A stretch of DNA of 15,333 nucleotides from Flavobacteriaceae bacterium UBA2000 (GTDB taxonomy: Bacteria; Bacteroidota; Bacteroidia; Flavobacteriales; Flavobacteriaceae): positions 436 through 15,768 of the forward strand of contig DDCS01000071.1 of the NCBI GenBank assembly GCA_002335345.1, in the 5' to 3' direction. The position numbers and the translations under genes are program-made. Shown here piece by piece: positions 6,433 to 13,236 of this stretch. Within the stretch, counting starts at the first letter, position 1. Each line of letters starts with the position of its first letter. The notes below the pieces were generated by a model. The model had not been told where the DNA came from. It made no database searches and worked only from the letters and a program-made list of their open reading frames with translations.

Positions 6433-7062
6433 ATGTTAGTAGATAATTTAGAATACAATACCGAGCGTGAACATTTGATTATTCCCGAATATGGACGTCA
6501 TATTCAAAAAATGGTGAACCAAGCCATTGCCATGGAAGATCGTGAAGAGCGCAATAAATGTGCCAACAGTATTATTGCAGTGATGGGAAATCTAAACCCG
6601 CATTTGCGTGATGTGCCTGATTTTCAGCACAAACTATGGGATCAACTCTTTATGATCTCAGATTTTAAACTTGATGTGGATGCGCCTTATCCAATTCCTT
6701 CGCCAGAAGAGTTAGCAGAGCGCCCACAACCATTGGCTTATCCTCAAAATTTTCCAAAATATCGCTTTTATGGGAATAACATTAAGCGTATGATTGATGT
6801 GGCCGTAAAATGGGAAGATGGAGATAAAAAAGACGGCTTGGTCATGACCATTGCCAATCACATGAAGAAGAGTTTTTTGAATTGGAATAAAGATACCGTT
6901 GACGATCAAGTGATTTTTAATCATCTTTTTGAGCTTTCAGACGGACAACTCAATCTTAAAGACAGCGAAGAAGACTTAACTCAAGCCACAGCGTTTGTTC
7001 AAACTAAAAAGCGTTACGTCAAAAAAACACACAAACCGAGTCGCGGTCGTAAGCGTTATTAA
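6433..7062 (+). CDS. DUF4290 domain protein, Bacteroidetes-specific
   Basis: This 209-residue soluble protein is rich in charged helices. It is recognised by YNTEREHLIIPEYGRHIQKM (residues 8-27), the acidic CANSIIAVMGNLNPHLRD, and FQHKLWDQLFMISDFKLDVD. The C-terminal 15 residues are strongly basic (KKRYVKKTHKPSRGRKRY), which could contact nucleic acid; that is inference. The domain is conserved in Bacteroidetes without a known role. The ORF can be read back to a TTG at 6418, but ATG 6433 matches the conserved start MLVDNLEYN. It lies 66 bp after DUF493 and 14 bp before murA, so it is very probably cotranscribed with murA. The leader has a TACTTTG element at 6373-6379 (one base short of TAnnTTTG) and a 5-bp hairpin at 6385-6398. 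Confidence 0.88.
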   Translation: MLVDNLEYNTEREHLIIPEYGRHIQKMVNQAIAMEDREERNKCANSIIAVMGNLNPHLRDVPDFQHKLWDQLFMISDFKLDVDAPYPIPSPEELAERPQPLAYPQNFPKYRFYGNNIKRMIDVAVKWEDGDKKDGLVMTIANHMKKSFLNWNKDTVDDQVIFNHLFELSDGQLNLKDSEEDLTQATAFVQTKKRYVKKTHKPSRGRKRY

Positions 7063-7076
7063 TCCACAATAAAAAT

Positions 7077-8387
7077 ATGGGTACTTTTCACATTGAAGGA
7101 GGACATCAACTCTCAGGTGAGATTCGTCCGCAAGGCGCAAAAAACGAAGCGCTCCAAATCCTTTGTGCCGTATTACTGACCAATGAGCCAGTGGTCATAG
7201 AGAATATTCCAGACATTATCGATGTCAATAAACTCATTACCATTTTATCGCATTTAGGGGTAAAGGTTGAGCCTCTTTCTGCTGGGTCGTATCGGTTTCA
7301 GTCTGATGATTTAGATTTAGATTATTTAGAGTCTGAGTTATTCAAAAAAGAGGGCAGTAGCTTGCGCGGATCCATCATGATTGTTGGGCCATTGCTTGCG
7401 CGCTTTGGAAGAGGTTATATACCTCGTCCCGGTGGAGATAAGATAGGTCGACGTCGTCTCGATACCCACTTTGAAGGATTTATTAAACTCGGGGCCACAT
7501 TCCGCTATAACAAGCACGAACGTTTTTATGGTGTAGAAGCGCCCGATGGATTGACTGGGACCTATATGTTATTGGATCAGGCCTCTGTAACCGGAACCGC
7601 GAATATATTAATGGCCGCGGTGTTAGCCAAAGGAACCACCACGATATACAATGCGGCGTGTGAGCCTTATTTACAACAACTTTGTCGTATGCTTCAATCC
7701 ATGGGGGCCAACATTCAAGGGGTGGGATCAAACTTACTCGTTATTGAAGGCGTGGAGCGCCTTGGAGGCTGTACTCATCGCATTCTGCCGGATATGATTG
7801 AAATTGGGAGCTGGATTGGATTGGCTGCCATGACCCGAAGCAGTATTACGATCAAAGATGTTTCTTGGGACAATTTGGGCTTGATTCCTGATACGTTCAG
7901 AAAACTCGGCATCAAATTAGAACGTCGTCAAGACGATATATTTATTCCGAGCCAAGAATCTTACGAGATACAATCTGACATGGATGGCTCGATATTAACC
8001 ATTTCAGATGCCCCTTGGCCAGGGTTTACGCCTGATCTTTTGAGTATTGTTTTGGTGACTTGTACTCAGGCCAAAGGCAGTGTATTGATTCATCAAAAAA
8101 TGTTCGAAAGTCGTTTGTTTTTCGTGGATAAACTCATCGATATGGGGGCCAAAATCATACTCTGTGATCCCCACCGTGCCACCGTTATCGGTCACGACTT
8201 TGCTTCGTCATTAAAAGCAACCAATATGGTTTCTCCTGATATTCGCGCTGGGGTTTCTTTACTTATTGCCGCTTTATCGGCCGAGGGCACTAGCGTGATT
8301 CAGAATATCGAACAAATCGATCGTGGATACGAGCGTATCGAAGAGCGTCTTCGCGCCATTGGCGCCAAAATTACACGAGTGGACTAA
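7077..8387 (+). CDS. murA: UDP-N-acetylglucosamine 1-carboxyvinyltransferase (Asp-type active-site loop)
   Basis: MurA catalyses the first committed step of peptidoglycan synthesis, transferring enolpyruvate from PEP to UDP-GlcNAc in the cytoplasm. The 436-residue protein has the full two-domain EPT fold. K22-N23 lie in QGAKNEA, the general base is D320 (GFTPDLL), and an Arg corresponding to E. coli R397 is at R390 (DIRAGVSL). The motif IDRGYERIEERLRAIGA ends the protein. The mobile loop reads RPGGDKIGRRRLD, with D121 where E. coli MurA has Cys115. Asp at this position is known to keep activity while preventing covalent modification by fosfomycin (as in mycobacteria and chlamydiae). It lies 14 bp after the DUF4290 gene and converges on photolyase. 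Confidence 0.96.
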   Translation: MGTFHIEGGHQLSGEIRPQGAKNEALQILCAVLLTNEPVVIENIPDIIDVNKLITILSHLGVKVEPLSAGSYRFQSDDLDLDYLESELFKKEGSSLRGSIMIVGPLLARFGRGYIPRPGGDKIGRRRLDTHFEGFIKLGATFRYNKHERFYGVEAPDGLTGTYMLLDQASVTGTANILMAAVLAKGTTTIYNAACEPYLQQLCRMLQSMGANIQGVGSNLLVIEGVERLGGCTHRILPDMIEIGSWIGLAAMTRSSITIKDVSWDNLGLIPDTFRKLGIKLERRQDDIFIPSQESYEIQSDMDGSILTISDAPWPGFTPDLLSIVLVTCTQAKGSVLIHQKMFESRLFFVDKLIDMGAKIILCDPHRATVIGHDFASSLKATNMVSPDIRAGVSLLIAALSAEGTSVIQNIEQIDRGYERIEERLRAIGAKITRVD

Positions 8388-8436
8388 GGCTTTATGCCTT
8401 GTTTCCTAATTATCTATCGGTAGGAATATTAAAACA
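8386..8436. repeat. inverted repeats between murA and the photolyase gene
   Basis: This short convergent gap (8388-8439) holds AAGGC (8386-8390) / GCCTT (8396-8400), and a larger arrangement in which CTTGTT and TTCCTA on the left pair with TAGGAA and AACAAG on the right. There is no strong U-tract on either side, so a termination role for the two convergent genes is only a possibility. Confidence 0.3.
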
Positions 8437-8439
8437 AGT

Positions 8440-9837
8440 TTATACGGCCTGATTAAGCGCGGCCTTGTAGGTTTCCAGACAACGCGTGCGGGCCATTTTA
8501 TGTTCTACCACGGGTTTGGGATAGCGGGGTAAGTCACATTCCGGAACCCATCTTTTGATATAAGTCTTTTGTTTGTCGAATTTATCCACCTGAGTCATTG
8601 GGTTAAAAATTCTAAAATAAGGTGCTGCATCGACACCGCTGCCTGCGGCCCACTGCCAATTCCCTACATTCGACGAACATTCGTAATCGAGTAATTTTTC
8701 AGCAAAGTAAGCTTCACCCCAACGCCAATCAATGAGCAAGTGTTTGCATAAAAAACTCGCCACCAGCATCCGCACGCGATTGTGCATATACCCTGTGGTA
8801 TTGAGCTCTCTCATGCCCGCATCAACTAAAGGATAACCCGTTTGCCCATTTTTCCACGCCTCAAACTCCTTAGGATCATTTCGCCAACTTATTCGATCGT
8901 ATTGTGGTTTGAAGGATTTGGTGACCGTGTGCGGAAAATGCCATAATATTTGCATAAAAAACTCGCGCCATATCAGTTCTTTGAGCAGAGTAATGTCTTC
9001 TATAGGAAGGAGCGCACGAACAATCTGCCGGACACTGACGCTGCCAAAACGCAAATGAGGAGAGAGTTTCGAAGTCCCTTTTGTTAAACCAGGAAAATTT
9101 CTCTGCCCTTGATAATTTTGGGCCATCACAGGGCTGTAATCATAGGGCAATACCTTGTGCGCGCTGGGCTTAAAGCCCATATCTTCTAGGCTTGGCATAG
9201 CACCAAGATCGCCGGGGGGCAGGTTTGCTTTGTGTTTTTCGACGGGATATTCGGTCAAGGGATTTGTTTCAAGCGCCTTCAACCACTTTTTACTGTAAGG
9301 GGTATAGACGACATAGGGTTTGCCATCATCTTTGACAATTTCATCCATTTCAAAAATGACTTGATCTTTAAATTGATGAAATCCAATATTGTGCTCTTCG
9401 CAAAGACGTTTTATGGCCAGGTCCCGTGTTAGGGCATAGGGTTCATAGTCCCGATTACAGATTAGGTGTTTGACGTCAAATTCTTGTTGCAGTTCTTTAA
9501 TGGCTTGTTCAGCAGTGCCGTAATGGACCTTTAAGTCCCCACCCCAAGACTTCAGTTCTTCTTTAATTTGGCTTATTTGCTCATGAATAAAGCTGACACG
9601 ACCATCGTCTGGGGCACATGAATCGAGAATGTTTCGATCAAAGACAAATAGAGGCACCACGGGATATGACCCTCTAAGGGCTTTGCTTAGACCATGATTG
9701 TCTTTTAGTCTAAGATCTCGTCTAAACCAAAAAATATTAACTTCTGGGCGTTGACGCTGCCTGCTGTCATTCAGCAACGGCTCCGAATTCCTCTCTTGAT
9801 TTAAGTGCAGATCGCCTGATCCTTTGGCTTGCCTCAT
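8440..9837 (-). CDS. phr: deoxyribodipyrimidine photolyase (cryptochrome/photolyase family)
   Basis: This light-driven FAD enzyme splits cyclobutane pyrimidine dimers. It is 465 residues long. The N-terminal alpha/beta antenna domain begins at NIFWFRRDLRLKDN (about 34-47). The FAD-binding helical domain is complete: SPHLRFGSVSVR, LIWREFF, GYPLVDAGMRELNTTGYMHNRVRM, and NWQWAAGSGVDAAPYFRIFNP. All three tryptophans of the E. coli PhrB electron-transfer chain have counterparts (FEAWKNG, LIDWRWGE, NWQWAAG), supporting a class I CPD photolyase rather than a signalling cryptochrome. There is an unusual N-terminal extension of about 32 polar residues before the Rossmann-like strand. ATG 9837 is the only upstream ATG; a TTG within the extension could be the real start. 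It is the last gene after the SRPBCC protein and the SDR, with a 41-bp gap. Confidence 0.94.
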   Translation of the reverse strand: MRQAKGSGDLHLNQERNSEPLLNDSRQRQRPEVNIFWFRRDLRLKDNHGLSKALRGSYPVVPLFVFDRNILDSCAPDDGRVSFIHEQISQIKEELKSWGGDLKVHYGTAEQAIKELQQEFDVKHLICNRDYEPYALTRDLAIKRLCEEHNIGFHQFKDQVIFEMDEIVKDDGKPYVVYTPYSKKWLKALETNPLTEYPVEKHKANLPPGDLGAMPSLEDMGFKPSAHKVLPYDYSPVMAQNYQGQRNFPGLTKGTSKLSPHLRFGSVSVRQIVRALLPIEDITLLKELIWREFFMQILWHFPHTVTKSFKPQYDRISWRNDPKEFEAWKNGQTGYPLVDAGMRELNTTGYMHNRVRMLVASFLCKHLLIDWRWGEAYFAEKLLDYECSSNVGNWQWAAGSGVDAAPYFRIFNPMTQVDKFDKQKTYIKRWVPECDLPRYPKPVVEHKMARTRCLETYKAALNQAV

Positions 9838-9878
9838 TTTATTTTAATTGTGTTTGACCCCGGAGAGTCTCATCGTTC

Positions 9879-10571
9879 TTAATTGAGTTTTAAGGCCCCC
9901 ATGCCCCCATCGAGTCCTATAATTTGACCGGTCATCCATGAAGAAGCGTCACTGAGTAAAAAGTAGGTGCACTGAGCAATGTCCTGAGGCGTTCCCACGC
10001 GTTTAAGCGGATGACGCTCGTTCATTTTTTCAATTTTTTCCTCACTGGATAAAAGTTTTCCAGCCAGTGGCGTATTGGTAAGCGATGGAGCGATGGCATT
10101 CACGCGCAACTTCGGTGCGTACTCTGCAGCGAGCGAACGCGTTAATCCTTCGAGCGCTCCTTTGGCTACTGCTACTGAAGCGTGAAAGGGCATTCCTTGT
10201 TGCACTGCAACCGTGCTGTAGGTCACAATACTGGCTTGAGGGCTATTGAGTAGTTTGGGCAAAACATTTTGAAGACTTCGGATCATGCCCATAGTGTTAA
10301 TTTCAAAGTCTGTAGCAAATGCTTCTGGTTTAAGTGCGCGAAAAGGTCTCAGATTAATGCTGCCCGGAGCATAAACAAAGCCATCAATTTGATCGGGTAA
10401 TCCGTCCATACTGGCCTCAGGGTTGAGGACGTCGTACGGTATATGATGTACTCCGGTCACCTCAGGACGGTTGCGACATGCCGTGTAAACGGTATGGCCA
10501 TTATCGATACAAAGTTGGGCTACAGCAGCACTGATTCCTGTGGAGCCTCCGATTATTAGTATATTTTTCAT
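9879..10571 (-). CDS. short-chain dehydrogenase/reductase family protein, catalytic Tyr absent
   Basis: This 230-residue Rossmann protein has a glycine motif GGSTGIS (8-14), YAPG (67-70) in place of the usual NNAG, N92 in EINTMG, the catalytic-type Ser S119 in TYST, K137 in VAVAKGALEGL, and the C-terminal MTGQIIGLDGG typical of classical SDRs. The Tyr of the YxxxK motif is missing: the position four residues before K137 is V133 (FHASVAVAK). It may therefore bind NAD(P)(H) without normal SDR chemistry or use another acid. It starts at ATG 10571, overlapping the SRPBCC stop by 4 nt, and photolyase follows 41 bp after its stop. I infer a photolyase-associated accessory role from position alone. 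Confidence 0.88.
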   Translation of the reverse strand: MKNILIIGGSTGISAAVAQLCIDNGHTVYTACRNRPEVTGVHHIPYDVLNPEASMDGLPDQIDGFVYAPGSINLRPFRALKPEAFATDFEINTMGMIRSLQNVLPKLLNSPQASIVTYSTVAVQQGMPFHASVAVAKGALEGLTRSLAAEYAPKLRVNAIAPSLTNTPLAGKLLSSEEKIEKMNERHPLKRVGTPQDIAQCTYFLLSDASSWMTGQIIGLDGGMGALKLN

Positions 10572-11026
10572 GAGTAGCTGCCGAACATTTCGGTGAGTTT
10601 TTGTGTTCTATAATTAAATATTTCTTCAAGTTTTGGCGTAACAATTAGGGGTGTAAACAAGGATCCTAAAGCGCCCATAGGGGCTTTGTAATGGATGAGG
10701 TCCTCCATGGCAACCCCATTTTCAATTGCGGAGAAAAAGTGTTTGTGGTGCCACAAGGTATAAGGCCCAAAGCGCTGCTCATCGACAAAATATTCATTGG
10801 GGACGACATGCGTGATCTCGGTGACCCATTTGGTTTTGATGCCTAAAAGCGGGGAAACGCGATATTCAATAATTTGACCAGGATACATGCGCCGGTCCGC
10901 GCCCGCAATAATATCAAACCCCATATATTCTGGGGTTATGGTTTTTAAATTCTTTGGATCTGAGAAAAAATCCCACGCTTGTTCAAGCGTGATGGGTAGC
11001 TTTTGAGTTCTGTGAAAAGTGTACAA
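10568..11026 (-). CDS. SRPBCC-fold protein (polyketide cyclase/ligand-binding-like)
   Basis: This protein of 152 residues (from TTG 11026) has the START/SRPBCC pattern FHRTQKLPITLEQAWDFFSD, then NLKTITPEYMGFDI, long beta strands (KTKWVTEITHVVPNEYFVDE), ENGVAMEDLIHYKAPMG, and a C-terminal helix ending RTQKLTEMF. It is predicted to bind a hydrophobic small molecule; no substrate is evident. The ORF can be extended to a TTG at 11062, but a promoter -7 element (11041-11048) lies inside that extension and YTFHRTQKLP is the usual beginning of the family, so TTG 11026 is chosen. There is no ATG option. It is the first gene of the group with the SDR (4-nt overlap) and photolyase. Confidence 0.85.
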   Translation of the reverse strand: MYTFHRTQKLPITLEQAWDFFSDPKNLKTITPEYMGFDIIAGADRRMYPGQIIEYRVSPLLGIKTKWVTEITHVVPNEYFVDEQRFGPYTLWHHKHFFSAIENGVAMEDLIHYKAPMGALGSLFTPLIVTPKLEEIFNYRTQKLTEMFGSYS

Positions 11027-11040
11027 AATGATATTTTTTG

Positions 11041-11073
11041 TAAAGATACAATTGTTTAACAAAATTGATCAAA
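11041..11073 (-). promoter_or_regulatory. promoter of the SRPBCC-SDR-photolyase group
   Basis: On the minus strand TTTG (11070-11073) is followed after 21 bp by TATCTTTA (11041-11048), one mismatch (last base) from TAnnTTTG. The predicted start is about 10 nt before the TTG start codon at 11026. Confidence 0.6.
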
Positions 11074-11158
11074 GGTTAAACAAAATCATTTCTCGGTTTT
11101 ATCGTTTTATTAACGAATCTTTTCTCTGGTTGAATTATATTCGTTAAAATTTTACGAC

Positions 11159-12004
11159 ATGAAAAAATTAATCTTCTCCTTTTTATTATCCGTGGCCTGT
11201 TCTTTCGGGGCTTTAGCGCAAATCCAAACCCCTGCAGCTTCTCCAGAGCAAACCTTAACACAAAGCGTGGGTTTGAGTTCTGTAACGGTTCAATATTCGC
11301 GACCTGCAATGCGTGGACGCACGATTTTTGGGGACTTAGTACCCTTGGACAAACTCTGGCGTACTGGAGCTAACAAAAACACTTTGGTGACTTTTGAAAG
11401 CGACGCCACAGTGGGTGGTTCGCCGTTAAAGGCCGGGACCTACGCACTTTACACGGTGCCATCCAAAGATGATTGGACCGTTTATTTTTACACGGATACA
11501 GAAAATTGGGGTTTACCTAAGCCATGGGATGAAAATAAAATTGCAGCCGTTTATAACGTTAAAGCCCAATCCCTCGACACATCAGTGGAAAGTTTCACAA
11601 TCACTATTGATAAGGTCACAGATTCTGGGGCCCATTTAACACTTTCATGGGAAAATATGTCTGTAGCCATTCCATTTGGCTTCGATACTGGGTCTGCAGT
11701 AATGCAAACCATCGAACGCACAATGAATGGTCCTGCTGCAGGGGATTATTACCAAGCGGCCGTTTATTTTTTAAATGCGGACAAAGACATCAACAAGGCA
11801 AAAACTTGGATTGATAAAGCCATAGCGATGAGTGAAAAGCCGGCCTATTGGTACTATCGTCAAAAAGCGTTAATCTATGCTAAATCAGGGGATAAGAAAG
11901 GTGCGATTGCTGCTGCAGAGCGTTCAATGGAATTGGCTCAAGCGGCAGGAAACCAAGATTACGTGGCGATGAATAAAAAGTCATTAGCCGAATGGACTAA
12001 ATAA
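11159..12004 (+). CDS. secreted DUF2911 domain protein
   Basis: This 281-residue exported protein has a clear signal peptide: MKK, then a hydrophobic core LIFSFLLSVACSFGALA, with cleavage likely after A20 before QIQTP. The DUF2911 domain follows, with VTVQYSRPAMRGRTIFGDL (43-61), LWRTGANKNTLVTFESD (67-83), the strand pattern AGTYALYTVPSKDDWTVYFY, and NWGLPKPW. The C-terminal third (about 200-281) is helical, with TPR-like elements (KAKTWIDKAIAMSEKPAYWYY, GDKKGAIAAAERSMELA). The role of DUF2911 is unknown; a periplasmic location is inferred. It starts at ATG 11159, with only a one-mismatch -7 element (TATATTCG, 11136-11143) upstream and no clear -33. It converges with the AraC gene across a 12-bp gap. 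Confidence 0.9.
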   Translation: MKKLIFSFLLSVACSFGALAQIQTPAASPEQTLTQSVGLSSVTVQYSRPAMRGRTIFGDLVPLDKLWRTGANKNTLVTFESDATVGGSPLKAGTYALYTVPSKDDWTVYFYTDTENWGLPKPWDENKIAAVYNVKAQSLDTSVESFTITIDKVTDSGAHLTLSWENMSVAIPFGFDTGSAVMQTIERTMNGPAAGDYYQAAVYFLNADKDINKAKTWIDKAIAMSEKPAYWYYRQKALIYAKSGDKKGAIAAAERSMELAQAAGNQDYVAMNKKSLAEWTK

Positions 12005-12016
12005 TCAAACGATGGC

Positions 12017-12883
12017 TTATAAAATCTGTCGCAGTTCATTTCTGTAATGCGATGGACTTTTGCCCGTCTGATTTTTAAACGTTTTATTGAAGTGGGAGAA
12101 ATTATTGAATCCCGATTCAAAACAGACATCGGTTATGCTGAGTGATCCCTCCGCCAGGAGTTTACAGGCGTGGATGACTCTGTATTCTGTAACAAACTGT
12201 ACAAACGTTTTACCTGTTTTATTTTTAAAATAGCGACTAAAGGCCTGTGGCGTCATGCTGACCTTATCGGCCATTTCGGTTAGGCTAATAGGCCGCGTAA
12301 AGCTTTGACTAACAAAGTTATAGATAACATCGAGTCTTGCAGCATCTTGTGGTTTAGTTTCTAAAATTATGTGGTCCGCATTGAGTAGGGTATAATCTTT
12401 AGCCAGAGCAAGTTCGTTTAGAAGCGCTAAAAAGTTAATCAAGCGATCAAATGGATTCATTTCGAGCAGGGCCTCTATTTTTGGTCCTAAGCGTGATTTG
12501 ATTTTTTCTGAATAAACAATGCCTTGCTTGCTGCGGATTAAAAGCTGTTTAACTGCAGCAAATTCTGCTGCCTCAAAAAATTCTGGACCCAGAAAATCCT
12601 CCCGGGCTTGAATAACAATTTCACTTTTATTGTTTGTTAAATGATTCGTAAATCCAAAATGCGGCAAAGAAGCGCCGATAAAGATTAAGTCTCCATCGTT
12701 GTAGTACGATATGTGGTTTCCGATATGTCGTTTGCCACTTCCACCATTGATGTAGACGATCTCCATTTCAGGATGATAATGCCATGAAGAAGGATTGGCT
12801 GCATTAAAATCGCGCAGGTTTTCAATGTATAAGGAACTCCCTGGGGCAGGAGCAATGGCTTCGAACTGTGGATTCTTTTTCAT
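12017..12883 (-). CDS. AraC family transcriptional regulator
   Basis: This 288-residue protein has an N-terminal cupin-like sensor domain, with PSSWHYHPEMEIVYINGGSG at about 31-50 and the His pair HYHP typical of cupins. A linker and a C-terminal pair of helix-turn-helix motifs follow: SLTEMADKVSMTPQAFSRYF, and SITDVCFESGFNNFSHFNKT with the family signature ending GKSPSHYRNEL. It should bind DNA as a dimer in response to a small ligand, perhaps a sugar or other carbon compound; the ligand is not predictable. It starts at ATG 12883. The targets are unknown. Direct and inverted repeats in the non-coding stretch upstream (12961-13016) could be its own operator. It ends 12 bp from the DUF2911 gene, convergent. 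Confidence 0.92.
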   Translation of the reverse strand: MKKNPQFEAIAPAPGSSLYIENLRDFNAANPSSWHYHPEMEIVYINGGSGKRHIGNHISYYNDGDLIFIGASLPHFGFTNHLTNNKSEIVIQAREDFLGPEFFEAAEFAAVKQLLIRSKQGIVYSEKIKSRLGPKIEALLEMNPFDRLINFLALLNELALAKDYTLLNADHIILETKPQDAARLDVIYNFVSQSFTRPISLTEMADKVSMTPQAFSRYFKNKTGKTFVQFVTEYRVIHACKLLAEGSLSITDVCFESGFNNFSHFNKTFKNQTGKSPSHYRNELRQIL

Positions 12884-13049
12884 AGCGATATAAAATTACC
12901 AAAGGTCAATAAGGCAATGTGAGGGTAAAATTAACCAATTTATATGTTATTTTAACAATATAACCCATAAGTGATGTATTATAGGTTAAAAATAGATATA
13001 AAATGGTCAAAAATGGAGGAGTATAGGCCGTCACTTTCACGCATCTTTG
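12884..13049. other. non-coding stretch upstream of the AraC gene with repeat elements
   Basis: This is the first half of a 353-bp stretch without a protein gene (12884-13236). It holds an imperfect inverted repeat TAACCCATAA (12961-12970) / TTATAGGTTA (12979-12988), 9 of 10 positions paired with an 8-nt gap. It also holds AAAATGG twice, exactly 10 bp apart (13000-13006 and 13010-13016). On the minus strand GACCTTTG (12900-12907) is one mismatch from a -7 element for the AraC gene, without a -33 partner. A 14-codon reading frame (13013-13057) is considered chance. Confidence 0.5.
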
Positions 13050-13180
13050 ACCTGTAGTTAATAATACATCAATGTACTGTCGTTTGACTGTCAGACATTG
13101 GAAAACATTAAAATCGGTAATTTAGATTTTAATTTTTGGTCGTTAGTTGTAAAAGGGAGTCTTGGTCGGCTCCCTTTTTT
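13050..13180 (+). ncRNA. candidate structured small RNA ending in an intrinsic terminator
   Basis: Three consecutive stem-loops fill this segment. The first is CAATGT (13070-13075) / ACATTG (13095-13100) with additional inner pairing. The second is a perfect 9-bp stem ATTAAAATC (13107-13115) / GATTTTAAT (13125-13133) with a 9-nt loop. The third is the terminator at 13151-13180. GACC (13049-13052) and GGTC (13139-13142) could close a multiloop around the first two. Upstream, CATCTTTG (13042-13049) is one mismatch from the -7 consensus, although no -33 is visible. No plus-strand protein gene precedes the terminator: the AraC gene lies on the other strand. I therefore infer a transcript of about 125 nt; the 5' end is uncertain. 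An upstream-initiated 5' leader of the PPIase gene with attenuation is an alternative. Confidence 0.45.
13151..13180 (+). terminator. strong intrinsic terminator before the PPIase promoter
   Basis: An 11-bp stem pairs 13151-13161 (AAAAGGGAGTC) with 13168-13178 (GGCTCCCTTTT), with one wobble pair and a 6-nt loop TTGGTC, and runs into T6 (13175-13180). It points rightward. The only thing it can end on the plus strand is a transcript starting within 12884-13150. Confidence 0.8.
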
Positions 13181-13181
13181 C

Positions 13182-13213
13182 TTTGTTTATCCTCAATGCA
13201 AATACTACCTTTG
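13182..13213 (+). promoter_or_regulatory. promoter of the cyclophilin-FKBP gene
   Basis: TTTG (13182-13185) and TACCTTTG (13206-13213) are separated by 20 bp, a full match to the Bacteroidetes consensus. The predicted start near 13218-13221 gives a leader of about 17 nt to ATG 13237. The -33 element begins two bases after the upstream terminator T-run. Confidence 0.85.
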
Positions 13214-13236
13214 GCCCCTCATTAATAATTTTAGAC

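Noticed and set aside
13013..13057. 14-codon ORF before the candidate RNA, a possible leader peptide for attenuation
   Set aside because: It has no codon bias towards any amino acid and no ribosome-binding context, and it overlaps the presumed -7 element of the RNA. ORFs of this size arise by chance.
13162..13236. TTG-initiated 25-residue extension of the PPIase, which could look like a signal sequence (hydrophobic SLFSLFILNA)
   Set aside because: The extension spans the terminator tail and a full-consensus promoter whose start lies downstream of it, so it is unlikely to be on the mRNA.
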